DNA from: GCA-2705995 sp965661625
GTDB lineage: Bacteria > Bacteroidota > Bacteroidia > Flavobacteriales_G > Salibacteraceae
Direction: 5' to 3'
Assembly: GCA_965661625.1 (NCBI GenBank)
Contig: CBFIEM010000010.1
Span: 1-64,000 of the forward strand
Length of the DNA stretch: 64,000 nucleotides
How positions within the stretch are numbered: the stretch's first letter is position 1; each line of letters opens with the position of its first letter. The notes below the pieces were generated by a model. It worked only from the letters and a program-made list of their open reading frames with translations. It was not told where the DNA came from and did no database searches. A program made the translations under genes and the position numbers. Of this stretch, positions 42,628 to 51,411 are shown piece after piece.

Positions 42628-42643
42628 TACCTTTGCAAAGGTA
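42628..42643. promoter_or_regulatory. Palindromic divergent -7 boxes
   Basis: TACCTTTGCAAAGGTA is a perfect 16-bp palindrome in which each half is an exact TAnnTTTG box on its own strand. On the plus strand a TTG (42606-42608) lies 19 bp upstream, giving a full promoter for the gene at 42685. The minus-strand half would serve the acyl-CoA reductase but lacks an obvious -33 box. Confidence 0.65.
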
Positions 42644-42684
42644 TACCTTACAATATATAGCACTTGTTTAAGTTGTCTTTCATT

Positions 42685-43575
42685 ATGGCTAAATTAATCC
42701 TACTCGTTACTACTTGTTCACTTTACTTCTTCTCCGGCTATGCTAGCCAAACTGAATCGCTAAAATCTCCAATAGAAGAAGTTATTCGTTTACGTCAACG
42801 GGTTATCGATGCTAAAACCGAAAGTGCCCGAATTGTCCAGAATGATTCGTTCAAAGTAGCTTTGCATGATTTTCTTAAGACCGACAGCTCTTTTACTGTT
42901 TCTCTTGAAGGAGTTTCGTTTATCGGAGATTTATTCGCTCCTGATGGAAGGGTGCGCTTCATTCTTTGGAATCTTCCGTTAGATAATGGAACGTATAGAT
43001 ACTATGGCTTCCTTCAGACCAAGCTTAAAAAGAAAGGCCCTGTTCAATTGACTGAATTAACTGATGGAGCTGATAACTTTTCTCGTCCTGATTTTAAAAC
43101 ATTAAAAGAAGATGAATGGTATGGAGCGCTGTACTACGAAATTGTCCCGTTCAAGAGAAATAAGACAACTGCTTACGCTCTGCTTGGGTGGCGTGGTGTA
43201 AATACAGCTCTTCAAACAAAAGTAATCGATGTCCTAACCTTTACCAAGAGCGGATCACCTCGATTTGGCGCACCTGTTTTTAAGATGGGTATTCGCGCCA
43301 ATAAGCGTGTCATATTCAAACATGCCAAAGAGGCCTACATGGCATTGCGCTACATTCCAAAAGAAAAGTCTATCGTATACAACCGACTTTATCCCAAGCG
43401 AGAGGATTTAGCAGAGATTTATGAATTTTATGTTCCTGAAATAGGAATCTTCGACGGACTGCAGTTAAAAAGGGGTAACTGGGAGGAAGCCAAAGACTTA
43501 GACATCCGAAAACCTAAAGAAAATCGCACTTGGAATAACCCAGAGCGTAAAAACCTTCCAGTAAACCCGAAGTAA
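42685..43575 (+). CDS. Secreted hypothetical protein
   Basis: From ATG 42685 the product is 296 residues with signal peptide MAKLILLVTTCSLYFFSGYA. The mature protein (e.g. EGVSFIGDLFAPDGRVRFIL, YGALYYEIVPFKRNKTTAYA, LLGWRGVNTALQTKVIDVLT) resembles conserved Bacteroidota secreted proteins without a named function. A TTG 21 bp upstream is rejected. It shares a promoter palindrome with the acyl-CoA reductase gene and precedes serC by 100 bp. Confidence 0.72.
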   Translation: MAKLILLVTTCSLYFFSGYASQTESLKSPIEEVIRLRQRVIDAKTESARIVQNDSFKVALHDFLKTDSSFTVSLEGVSFIGDLFAPDGRVRFILWNLPLDNGTYRYYGFLQTKLKKKGPVQLTELTDGADNFSRPDFKTLKEDEWYGALYYEIVPFKRNKTTAYALLGWRGVNTALQTKVIDVLTFTKSGSPRFGAPVFKMGIRANKRVIFKHAKEAYMALRYIPKEKSIVYNRLYPKREDLAEIYEFYVPEIGIFDGLQLKRGNWEEAKDLDIRKPKENRTWNNPERKNLPVNPK

Positions 43576-43675
43576 CCGTTTACTGCATTCTTAATATTAC
43601 CTTCAAACGAGTTGAGGTTCTTGATTGAAAAAGAATTTCTTACTTCGCATCGAATTTGATACAAAACCTTAATTC

Positions 43676-44740
43676 ATGGCTAAAGTTCATAATTACAGTG
43701 CAGGACCTTGCATTCTGCCCCAACCCGTTTTTCAAGAAGCTGCTCAAGCAGTAATTAACTACAACAATACAGGTTTATCATTGCTTGAAATGTCGCATCG
43801 AAGCAAAGAGTTTGTTGCGGTAATGGAAGAAGCGCAAAACCTAGTCAAAGAACTTCTTAACGTTCCTGCTGGATACAGTGTTTTATTTCTCCAAGGAGGA
43901 GCTAGTCTTGGTTTTCTAATTTCAGCCTACAATATGATGAATGAAGGCGGAAAAGGAGCTTACCTAGAAACAGGCACTTGGGCCAAGAAAGCTGTTAAAG
44001 AAGCGAAAATGCTTGGTCAAGTAGATGTTGTAGCTTCATCTGCAGATCAAAACTTCAATTACATTCCGAAAGGGTATGCGATTCCAAGCGATGCTGACTT
44101 TCTTCACCTAACGTCGAATAACACCATTTTCGGAACTCAAATCAAATCGTTCCCTAAAACTCAAGCTCCATTGGTTTGCGACATGTCTTCAGACATTTTT
44201 TCACGCAAAATAAATGTTGCTGACTTTGACATCATCTATGCTGGTGCACAGAAAAACCTCGGTCCTGCAGGAACTACGCTTTACATTGTTAAAGATTCTG
44301 TTCTTGGTCGTGTAAACCGCACTATTCCTTCCATGCTGGATCTTGGGGTTCATGCTTCAAAAGACTCCATGTTTAACACTCCTCCAGTTTATCCGATATA
44401 TGTTTCTATGTTAAACTTAAGGCATATGATTAACGAAGGAGGGCTAGATGCGCAAGCCAAAAAGGCTGAAGCACGCGCTTCTATGTTATACAATGAAATT
44501 GATAGCAATCCTTTATTTGAAGGAACTACTGCAATTGAAGACCGCTCAAACATGAATGCCACATTTGTGCTAACTGATGAGTCTAAAGCAGATGAATTTA
44601 ATGCGCTCTGGCAAGGAGCAAACATCAATGGACTGAAAGGTCACCGTTCAGTTGGCGGCTACCGCGCAAGCATGTACAATGCACTTGAAATTGAGAGCGT
44701 AGAAGTACTTGTAAACTGCATGAAAAAATTAAATCACTAA
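43676..44740 (+). CDS. serC: Phosphoserine aminotransferase
   Basis: A 354-residue PLP enzyme that turns 3-phosphohydroxypyruvate and glutamate into phosphoserine. It starts HNYSAGPCILP and has the PLP-binding Lys193 in AGAQKNLGPAG and the phosphate-cup HRSKEF and GHRSVGGYRAS motifs. Length is usual. It is 17 bp upstream of serA, forming the serine-synthesis operon. Confidence 0.97.
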   Translation: MAKVHNYSAGPCILPQPVFQEAAQAVINYNNTGLSLLEMSHRSKEFVAVMEEAQNLVKELLNVPAGYSVLFLQGGASLGFLISAYNMMNEGGKGAYLETGTWAKKAVKEAKMLGQVDVVASSADQNFNYIPKGYAIPSDADFLHLTSNNTIFGTQIKSFPKTQAPLVCDMSSDIFSRKINVADFDIIYAGAQKNLGPAGTTLYIVKDSVLGRVNRTIPSMLDLGVHASKDSMFNTPPVYPIYVSMLNLRHMINEGGLDAQAKKAEARASMLYNEIDSNPLFEGTTAIEDRSNMNATFVLTDESKADEFNALWQGANINGLKGHRSVGGYRASMYNALEIESVEVLVNCMKKLNH

Positions 44741-44757
44741 ATTCAAAAGACAACCAT

Positions 44758-45717
44758 ATGGCTATTCACGTATTAGCAAATGACGGTATCTCGGCAGATG
44801 GAAAAGCTGCTATGGAAGCTGCGGGATTTGAAGTTTCAACTGAAAATGTACCTCAAGAACAACTCATCGAAGCTATCAATGAGCGAGACATAAAAATACT
44901 TTTAGTGCGCAGTGCAACCAAAGTTCGCAAAGACATCATTGATGCTTGCAAAGGGTTAGAAATGATTGGCCGCGGAGGTGTTGGCATGGACAACATAGAT
45001 GTTGCTTATGCGCGTGAACAGGGAAAAACTGTATTCAATACGCCAGCCTCTTCATCCCAAGCTGTTGCCGAACTTGTTATGGCACATCTTTTTAGTACAG
45101 CTCGTGGGTTATACGATGCAAATCGGAACATGCCAACGAAGGGTGGAGCCGAGTTCAAAGTACTCAAAAAGAAATACGGTAAAGGAGTCGAGCTCCGAGG
45201 GAAAACCCTAGGTATTATTGGGTTTGGCAGAATAGGTCAATTCGTTGCTTCATACGCTTTGGGTTGTGGGATGAATGTTGTTGCGTTTAACCGCACGGCA
45301 TTAGAAACTACGATTCAAGTACCTGTTGGAAACCATGTTGTTGACGTACCTGTAAAGACGGTTAGCAAAGAGCAAGTATTGCAATCAGCCGACTTCATCA
45401 CACTTCATATTCCAGCACAAGAATCTGGTCCAGCTATTGGCGCCAAAGAATTTGAAGCAATGAAAGATGGAGCAATTTTAATCAATACTGCTCGCGGTGG
45501 AGTAGTTGATGAAGGTGCCATGCTTGATGCCCTTAAACGAGGCAAACTCGCTCATGCTGGTGTTGATGTTTTTGAGAATGAACCAACTCCCAGGGCCGAT
45601 GTATTGGCGAGCTCAACAGCGAGCTTAAGTCCACATATAGGTGCCGCTACTGTTGAAGCCCAAGCACGTATTGGAATGGAGATTGCATCAATCGTTAAGG
45701 AACACTATAATGCTTAA
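44758..45717 (+). CDS. serA: D-3-phosphoglycerate dehydrogenase
   Basis: A 319-residue D-2-hydroxyacid dehydrogenase, catalysing the first step of serine synthesis. It has the NAD-binding GKTLGIIGFGRIGQ, the catalytic Arg in INTARGGVVDEGA and the catalytic His in LSPHIGAAT. It is the short type without C-terminal ACT/regulatory domains, so the serine feedback seen in E. coli SerA is not expected by this route. A terminator follows. Confidence 0.96.
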   Translation: MAIHVLANDGISADGKAAMEAAGFEVSTENVPQEQLIEAINERDIKILLVRSATKVRKDIIDACKGLEMIGRGGVGMDNIDVAYAREQGKTVFNTPASSSQAVAELVMAHLFSTARGLYDANRNMPTKGGAEFKVLKKKYGKGVELRGKTLGIIGFGRIGQFVASYALGCGMNVVAFNRTALETTIQVPVGNHVVDVPVKTVSKEQVLQSADFITLHIPAQESGPAIGAKEFEAMKDGAILINTARGGVVDEGAMLDALKRGKLAHAGVDVFENEPTPRADVLASSTASLSPHIGAATVEAQARIGMEIASIVKEHYNA

Positions 45718-45738
45718 ACCACAAGAATAGTGGATTAT

Positions 45739-45768
45739 AAGGCAAGTAGTTGACTTGCCTTTTTTTTT
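45739..45768 (+). terminator. Terminator of serC-serA
   Basis: Stem GGCAAGT/ACTTGCC with a 5-nt AGTTG loop, followed by nine T residues. Confidence 0.9.
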
Positions 45769-45819
45769 ACTCATAACGGCGGTATAATTATCTTTACGGC
45801 CAACCGCACAACACAAAAT

Positions 45820-47055
45820 ATGGCTTCAATAAAACCATTTAAAGCGCTACTTCCAACTCGCGACAAAGTACACTTGGTTGCAACACGCTCTTACATAAGC
45901 TATACGGAAGAGGCGCTTAACGATAAACTTAAAAACAATCCTTACACGTTTCTGCACGTAATCAACCCTGAATTCAGCTCACCAAGTAAGCCAAATGATA
46001 CTAGGGATAAATACGAAAAGGTCAGGGATTCGTTTAAATCATATGTATCAGACGGCGTGTATCGGAATGATGATGATGCTCATTTCTACATCTATCAGCA
46101 AATTAAAGATGGCCACATGTATACAGGTATTGTTGGTGGAGCGAGCATTGATGATTACGCAGATGGAAAGATCAAAAAGCACGAGCACACTCTAACTGAA
46201 CGTGAGGAAATGTTCAAATCATACTTGGATAAAACTCAAATTAATGCTGAGCCTGTTCTTCTTACCTACCCAGACCGTGACGATTTAGATCACATCATCG
46301 CAAGTTGCACAGAGGAAAGGCCGGAGTTTGATTTTACGTCAACAGATCGCGTAAGGCATCGTTTCTGGATTGTTAAACACCCCAATCATATCGACGCAAT
46401 TTCAAGGTCATTTGAAGGAGTTGATTCCCTTTACATTGCAGATGGGCATCACCGATCTGCATCTTCGGCATTGTTGGGTCTTGAGCGTAGAAAAAATGCT
46501 TCCAATACTGAATTTTCGTCAAACTACTTCATGGTGTACCTGCTCCCTGAAAGTCAAATACAGATTTATGACTTCAATCGATTAGTTACCGACTTAAATG
46601 GCTTGACTCCAGATGCTTTCCTCAGTAAGCTGAGTAACTCCTTTCATATAGAAGGATTAGATGACACCTACATCGCGCCTCAAAAAGAACACTATTTCAC
46701 GATGTACCTTGATGGAAAGTGGTACAGCTTGCTTACTCGTGAAAATTCATTTGACAATGATGATCCTGTTGCTAGTTTGGATGCAGAAATCTTATCTCAA
46801 AATGTACTTGATCCAATTCTAGGAATTCGTGACCTTAAAACCGATAAGCGTGTTGCCTTCCGTGGCGGGATGTCTGGCTGTGATCCGATTAAAGAAGAAG
46901 TAGATAACGGCACGTATAGCGTTGCTTTTATGCTATACCCAGTTGCCATAGAGCACCTTAAGTGGGTGGCAGACACCAACAGCTTTATGCCACCCAAAAC
47001 TACTTGGATAGAGCCGAAATTACGGAGTGGCTTGGTCGTATATCCATTAAATTGA
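45820..47055 (+). CDS. DUF1015 family protein (possible serine kinase)
   Basis: A 411-residue DUF1015 protein (VHLVATRSYISYT, FLHVINPEF, then DGHMYTGIVGGASIDDY). Residues 208-212, DGHHR in YIADGHHRSASSALLG, resemble the nucleotide/phosphate motif of ParB-like serine kinases. Together with its place directly after serC-serA, this suggests a role in serine or phosphoserine metabolism. Gene order plus motif is the whole case; no activity is proven here. It is separated from serA by a terminator. Confidence 0.85.
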   Translation: MASIKPFKALLPTRDKVHLVATRSYISYTEEALNDKLKNNPYTFLHVINPEFSSPSKPNDTRDKYEKVRDSFKSYVSDGVYRNDDDAHFYIYQQIKDGHMYTGIVGGASIDDYADGKIKKHEHTLTEREEMFKSYLDKTQINAEPVLLTYPDRDDLDHIIASCTEERPEFDFTSTDRVRHRFWIVKHPNHIDAISRSFEGVDSLYIADGHHRSASSALLGLERRKNASNTEFSSNYFMVYLLPESQIQIYDFNRLVTDLNGLTPDAFLSKLSNSFHIEGLDDTYIAPQKEHYFTMYLDGKWYSLLTRENSFDNDDPVASLDAEILSQNVLDPILGIRDLKTDKRVAFRGGMSGCDPIKEEVDNGTYSVAFMLYPVAIEHLKWVADTNSFMPPKTTWIEPKLRSGLVVYPLN

Positions 47056-47059
47056 TTTG

Positions 47060-47067
47060 TACTTTTG
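47060..47067 (+). promoter_or_regulatory. -7 box of yggS
   Basis: TACTTTTG, exact consensus, 15 nt before the yggS ATG and just after the DUF1015 stop. It implies a separate transcript with a ~10-nt leader. No well-spaced TTG. Confidence 0.5.
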
Positions 47068-47082
47068 CAGGAAACAAGGTGC

Positions 47083-47745
47083 ATGGAAGTTATCGAAAAT
47101 CTATCCAACATTCGTTCAACACTCCCTGAAGGAGTGGAACTAGTTGCCGTCTCTAAAACTAAACCTGCTCAACTCATTGAAGCAGCATACAACACTGGTC
47201 AACGTGCTTTTGGAGAGAACAAAGTTCAGGAAATCGTTGACAAACACGATCAGCTACCAGATGATATTGCATGGCACTTCATTGGTCACCTCCAACGAAA
47301 TAAGGTCAAATACATAGCTCCATTTGTACACCTCATCCACTCAGTAGATAGCTTAAGGTTAGCAAAAGAAATCAACAAAAGGGCTGCTCAAAATGATCGC
47401 ACGATCAATTGTTTACTGCAGGTGCATATAGCAGATGAGGACAGCAAGTTTGGAATTCCTCCAAAAGAACTTCTCCCATTCATAGAAAATGAAGCATTTC
47501 AAGGCCTAGAGAACATCTGTATCAAAGGGCTTATGGGCATGGCCACCTTTACGGATAACACCAAGCAACTTAAAAAAGAGTTTGGTCGGTTAAGTGAGCT
47601 CTACAAGCAACTGCAAAGTCAATCACATCCTAGGCTAAACCTTGAGTACCTTTCGATGGGAATGAGTGGAGATTACAAATTAGCGATAGACTGTGGTAGT
47701 AATATGATACGTTTAGGGTCTACAATTTTTGGGGCGAGAGATTAA
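47083..47745 (+). CDS. YggS-family PLP-homeostasis protein
   Basis: From ATG 47083 the product is 220 residues. It has the COG0325/YggS hallmarks: the PLP Lys in LVAVSKTKP, FGENKVQEIVDK, WHFIGHLQRNKVKY, LSMGMSGDYKLAI and IRLGSTIFGAR at the end. The family binds PLP without a known catalytic reaction and balances vitamin B6 and amino/keto-acid pools. The HEAT gene starts 5 bp after its stop. Confidence 0.95.
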   Translation: MEVIENLSNIRSTLPEGVELVAVSKTKPAQLIEAAYNTGQRAFGENKVQEIVDKHDQLPDDIAWHFIGHLQRNKVKYIAPFVHLIHSVDSLRLAKEINKRAAQNDRTINCLLQVHIADEDSKFGIPPKELLPFIENEAFQGLENICIKGLMGMATFTDNTKQLKKEFGRLSELYKQLQSQSHPRLNLEYLSMGMSGDYKLAIDCGSNMIRLGSTIFGARD

Positions 47746-47749
47746 CATT

Positions 47750-48298
47750 ATGAAAAAAGAAACTGCTACACAGAAAAAAGCCAGGATTAAGAAGCTCGAA
47801 CCTGTATTAAAAGACCTTCAAAGCTCGGAGGATGTCGTCATTCTTGACGCCCTAAAAAAGGTTAAAAAACTAGGAGATGCATCTGCTATACCGTTGTTAG
47901 TTCAGTTATTAATCGACAATGAAAATAGCGAGGTCCAAGCTGCAGTAAAAGAAGTGCTTTTTAACCTCAAGGATACCGACGTGGTGGCTCCTTTGATGGA
48001 AATCATCGCATCTAAACGCGCCAAAGATCACAGGGCTGTATTGCTTTCGATATTCTGGGAAGCTGGATTAGAGGTTAAAGGCCATCTGTCTTTCTTAATC
48101 GACATCGCAATTGAAAGTGACTATCTAACTGCATTTGAATGCTTTACAATCATTGAGCATGGTGAAAACATTGGCTCAGGAGCAGAGATGGAACGTGAAA
48201 TAATTAAGTTACGGGATTATTTGGAAGTTCGTAAACCAGAACATCATGCCGTGTTGGAACAGATTCAACTTGCCCTTACACACAAACTTGTAGGGTAA
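47750..48298 (+). CDS. HEAT-repeat protein
   Basis: From ATG 47750 the product is 182 residues. Three to four HEAT-like helical pairs are visible (VVILDALKKVKKLGDASAIP, LLVQLLIDNENSEVQAAVKE, TDVVAPLMEIIASK), after a basic N-terminal helix. HEAT scaffolds bind proteins; the partner is unknown. The stop is one base from the convergent purC stop. Confidence 0.8.
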   Translation: MKKETATQKKARIKKLEPVLKDLQSSEDVVILDALKKVKKLGDASAIPLLVQLLIDNENSEVQAAVKEVLFNLKDTDVVAPLMEIIASKRAKDHRAVLLSIFWEAGLEVKGHLSFLIDIAIESDYLTAFECFTIIEHGENIGSGAEMEREIIKLRDYLEVRKPEHHAVLEQIQLALTHKLVG

Positions 48299-48299
48299 T

Positions 48300-49250
48300 T
48301 CAGCGTTTACTCAACCAACCTAATGTGTGCGCTTCAATTTCTTGCATCCTATTGTCGGAATTTGATTTTATAAACGCATCACCTGTGATGTGTTCATATA
48401 GTTCAATGTAACGTTGACTAACAGACTCAACGTATTCATCGGTCATTGCTGGAATAGCTTGTCCCTCCTTACCTTGAAACCCATTCTCAATTAGCCATTG
48501 ACGAACAAACTCTTTTGACAGTTGACGTTGTGCCAAGCCAGCTTTTTGTCGCTCATCAAAACCATCTGCATAAAAGTACCGCGAAGAATCGGGAGTATGA
48601 ATTTCATCAATCAACGTAATCTGTCCATCCTTAGCTTTGCCAAATTCGTACTTGGTATCAACCAAGATCAAACCACGATCTGAAGCCATTTCTGAACCCC
48701 GCTGAAACAATTTTAAACTGTAATTTTCAAGTTGTTCATAATCCGCTTTTGAAACAATTCCTTGGCTGAGGATTTCACCCTTAGAAATGTCTTCATCATG
48801 CCCCACATGTGCCTTGGTTGTTGGTGTAATGATTGGGGTTGGCAAGCGATCATTTTCGCTTAGCCCATCAGGTAATGCCACACCACATAATTCACGTTTC
48901 CCAGCTCGATAAGTTCTCCATGCATGTCCAGCAAGGTATCCGCGAACAACCATTTCAACCATAAATGGTTCACATGCTTTCCCGATTGTTACGTTCGGGT
49001 CAGGTGTTCCCAGTTTCCAATTTGGCACTATATCTTCAGTGGCATCTAGAAACTTGCCTGCGATTTGATTTAGCACTTGACCTTTAAATGGAATGCCTTT
49101 AGGAAGAACCACATCAAAGGCAGATATCCTATCTGTAGCGATCATTACCATCAAATCATTTTTCAAGCGGTAAACTTCGCGAACCTTTCCACGATAAACA
49201 GACGCTTGTTCTGGAAAGACAAAATTTGTATCCTGTATAGTATTAATCAT
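48300..49250 (-). CDS. purC: Phosphoribosylaminoimidazole-succinocarboxamide synthase
   Basis: A 316-residue SAICAR synthetase that joins CAIR and aspartate in purine synthesis. It has RGKVREVYRL, MIATDRISAFDVVLPKGIP, VRGYLAGHAWRTY and LVDTKYEFGKAKDGQITLID. The length with a C-terminal extension is typical of the longer bacterial/yeast form. It overlaps phoH by 8 bp. Confidence 0.97.
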   Translation of the reverse strand: MINTIQDTNFVFPEQASVYRGKVREVYRLKNDLMVMIATDRISAFDVVLPKGIPFKGQVLNQIAGKFLDATEDIVPNWKLGTPDPNVTIGKACEPFMVEMVVRGYLAGHAWRTYRAGKRELCGVALPDGLSENDRLPTPIITPTTKAHVGHDEDISKGEILSQGIVSKADYEQLENYSLKLFQRGSEMASDRGLILVDTKYEFGKAKDGQITLIDEIHTPDSSRYFYADGFDERQKAGLAQRQLSKEFVRQWLIENGFQGKEGQAIPAMTDEYVESVSQRYIELYEHITGDAFIKSNSDNRMQEIEAHTLGWLSKR

Positions 49251-50235
49251 TCTTGGTATGCTTTCTTCGTTGGGATGATTCGTCTTCTTCGTATGTTTCG
49301 TATGCTTTAATGATGGCTTTTACCAATTTATGGCGGATAACATCGCTGCCATCGAGATGAACTACTCCAATTCCATTAACTCCTTCAAGCAAATTTAGCG
49401 CATGGATCAACCCAGATTGAGACTTTCGTGGTAAATCTATTTGGCTTTGATCTCCAGTAATTATAAACTTGGCGGACTTCCCCATGCGGGTTAAGAACAT
49501 TTTCATTTGACTAAATGTGGCATTTTGTGCCTCATCTAGAATAACAAAAGCATTATCAAGCGTTCTTCCTCTCATAAAAGCTAAAGGAGCTATTTGGACG
49601 ATGCCTCGCTCAATAAAAGCCTCTAGTCGATCGTCTGGAATCATATCCCGCAACGCATCGTAAAGTGGCATCAAATACGGGTCTAACTTTTCCTTTAAAT
49701 CCCCTGGTAAAAAGCCGAGATTCTCACCTGCTTCAACAGCAGGACGCGTTAAAATGATTCGTTTTACTTCTTTATTCTTGAGTGCCCTAACTGCCAGTGC
49801 AACAGCAGTATACGTCTTTCCTGTTCCAGCCGGACCTACGGCAAAAAGCATGTCGTTTTCATTTACAACATGCACCATTTTTTGCTGATTCGGGGTTCTC
49901 GCTTTAATTAAATTTCCCTCTGCCCCATGGACCAAAACCTCATCAAGAAATTTCTCTGATTTCACCAGGCGTTCTCCATCTGGGCTCAGCAACATATCGA
50001 TTGTGGATTCGGTAAGGTGATTATGTTTTTTATAATGCTCAACTATCAATGCAAATTTGGCATTAAAATGCTGAAGTTCGTCTTCATCTCCTTTAGCAAT
50101 TATCTGGGTGCCTCTTGCCAAAATCTTCAATTTTGGAAAGTGGGATTTAATACGACTTATATGCGCATTATTAACTCCGAATATAGCTACGGGATTACTA
50201 GTATCAAACTCAATAACAGACTCTTGCAAGGGCAA
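49243..50235 (-). CDS. PhoH-family ATPase
   Basis: A 330-residue protein. The N-terminal ~115 residues carry a KH-like start (IFGVNNAHISRIKSHF). The P-loop ATPase domain follows, with Walker A GPAGTGKTYTAVA, Walker B FVILDEAQNATFSQMK and GDQSQIDLPRKSQSGL. PhoH proteins are RNA-linked ATPases often found with YbeY. It is divergent from the SAM adenosyltransferase gene. A -7 box TACTTTTG (50289-50282) lies upstream. Confidence 0.95.
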   Translation of the reverse strand: MPLQESVIEFDTSNPVAIFGVNNAHISRIKSHFPKLKILARGTQIIAKGDEDELQHFNAKFALIVEHYKKHNHLTESTIDMLLSPDGERLVKSEKFLDEVLVHGAEGNLIKARTPNQQKMVHVVNENDMLFAVGPAGTGKTYTAVALAVRALKNKEVKRIILTRPAVEAGENLGFLPGDLKEKLDPYLMPLYDALRDMIPDDRLEAFIERGIVQIAPLAFMRGRTLDNAFVILDEAQNATFSQMKMFLTRMGKSAKFIITGDQSQIDLPRKSQSGLIHALNLLEGVNGIGVVHLDGSDVIRHKLVKAIIKAYETYEEDESSQRRKHTKND

Positions 50236-50339
50236 CTTAAAATTTAGAAATAGCGTGAAACATTTTCTACTTTCGCATTAGCAAAAGTAAGCCAATTTAA
50301 TCAGTCAAAACCTGACCAAAAGTATTTTCGGAAGCAACA

Positions 50340-51128
50340 ATGCCAATAATAACACTCACGAGCGATTTAGGAACAGCCGATCATTATGTGGCAGCAATTA
50401 AGGGGGCTATCCTTAAACAGTTGCCAGATGTTACTATTGTGGACATTAGTCATGATATTCCAAAATACGATTTACTAAAAGCTTCCTTTGTTATCAAAAA
50501 TGTTTGGCGGGAGTTCCCTGAAGGCTCGATTCATATTATTGGTATGCTGCCTGAGTCAACCGACCAAGTAGAGCACGTCATTGTTTCACATGAAGGGCAC
50601 TTTTTCATAGGTGCCGACAACGGCATCTTTTCGCTTCTTTTTAACCCTGATTTCCCTGACCGGTGGGCTGGATTGTCAATTCAATCAACCCCGGGTATGG
50701 AAACCTTTGCTACGAAAGATATTTTTGTCAAAGCCGCGTGTCATATTGCCAGAGGCGGCACCATGGAAGTTATCAGCCGCAATTATGCAAGCCTCAGGCC
50801 AGCGGTGTTGGGTGAGCCTATTACCTCTACCGACTTCATCAGAGCTCAGGCAATTTACATTGACAGTTATGGAAATATCATAACCAACGTTCGCAAGGAG
50901 GTATTTCTCCAAATAGCGAAGAACAGGCCTTTTGAAATCACGTTTCGGAAGCCATCATTCAGGGCTAAAAAAATCTCTAAACGTTACTCAGATGTTGATG
51001 AAGGTGATATCGTTGCATTGTTTGGGGAGACCGATTTATTGGAAATCGCCATGCGTGGTGCTAACGCCAGTCAGCTACTTAGCGTTAAGGCAAACGAAAT
51101 TATAAGCATTGAATTCAATGATCACTAG
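50340..51128 (+). CDS. SAM hydroxide adenosyltransferase (DUF62 family)
   Basis: A 262-residue member of the SAM-dependent chlorinase/fluorinase fold: ITLTSDLGTADHYVAAIKG at the start, VDISHDIPKYD, FIGADNGIFSLLF, then the C-terminal barrel with YIDSYGNIITNV. Members with the hydroxide-binding D-R-H set hydrolyse SAM to adenosine and methionine. Halogenase activity is not suggested because the fluorinase-type loop is not evident. It overlaps the next gene by 11 bp. Confidence 0.9.
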   Translation: MPIITLTSDLGTADHYVAAIKGAILKQLPDVTIVDISHDIPKYDLLKASFVIKNVWREFPEGSIHIIGMLPESTDQVEHVIVSHEGHFFIGADNGIFSLLFNPDFPDRWAGLSIQSTPGMETFATKDIFVKAACHIARGGTMEVISRNYASLRPAVLGEPITSTDFIRAQAIYIDSYGNIITNVRKEVFLQIAKNRPFEITFRKPSFRAKKISKRYSDVDEGDIVALFGETDLLEIAMRGANASQLLSVKANEIISIEFNDH

Positions 51129-51411
51129 AATTGTGAAGATGACGTTCAAACCAGAACGCATCCCCGAATTTTTAGAAACTTTTGAACGTTACAAGGAGCG
51201 CATAGCTTCCGCACCTGGGTGTATTGATGTTACCTTATTACAAGGGACCTCTGATCCAGCTATTTTAATGACTTACTCGCATTGGAACGATGAAGCCGAC
51301 TTGGAACGTTATAGACATTCCGAACTATTCAAAGAAGTTTGGGCATTAACAAAGGTTCATTTTGACGATAAACCCATGGCATGGAGCCTCTCAACTGTTG
51401 CAGGTGCTTAA
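51118..51411 (+). CDS. Antibiotic biosynthesis monooxygenase (ABM) domain protein
   Basis: A 97-residue ferredoxin-like beta-alpha-beta protein (MITRIVKMTFKPERIPEFLE, GCIDVTLLQGTSDPAI, YSHWNDEADLERYRHS). ABM proteins are small dimeric monooxygenases or heme/quinone-linked enzymes; the function here is unknown. It starts within the stop region of the SAM gene (translational coupling) and its stop overlaps the histidine kinase stop on the other strand. Confidence 0.85.
   Translation: MITRIVKMTFKPERIPEFLETFERYKERIASAPGCIDVTLLQGTSDPAILMTYSHWNDEADLERYRHSELFKEVWALTKVHFDDKPMAWSLSTVAGA

Noticed and set aside
42664..42684. TTG start for the secreted protein
   Set aside because: ATG 42685 gives a standard signal peptide.
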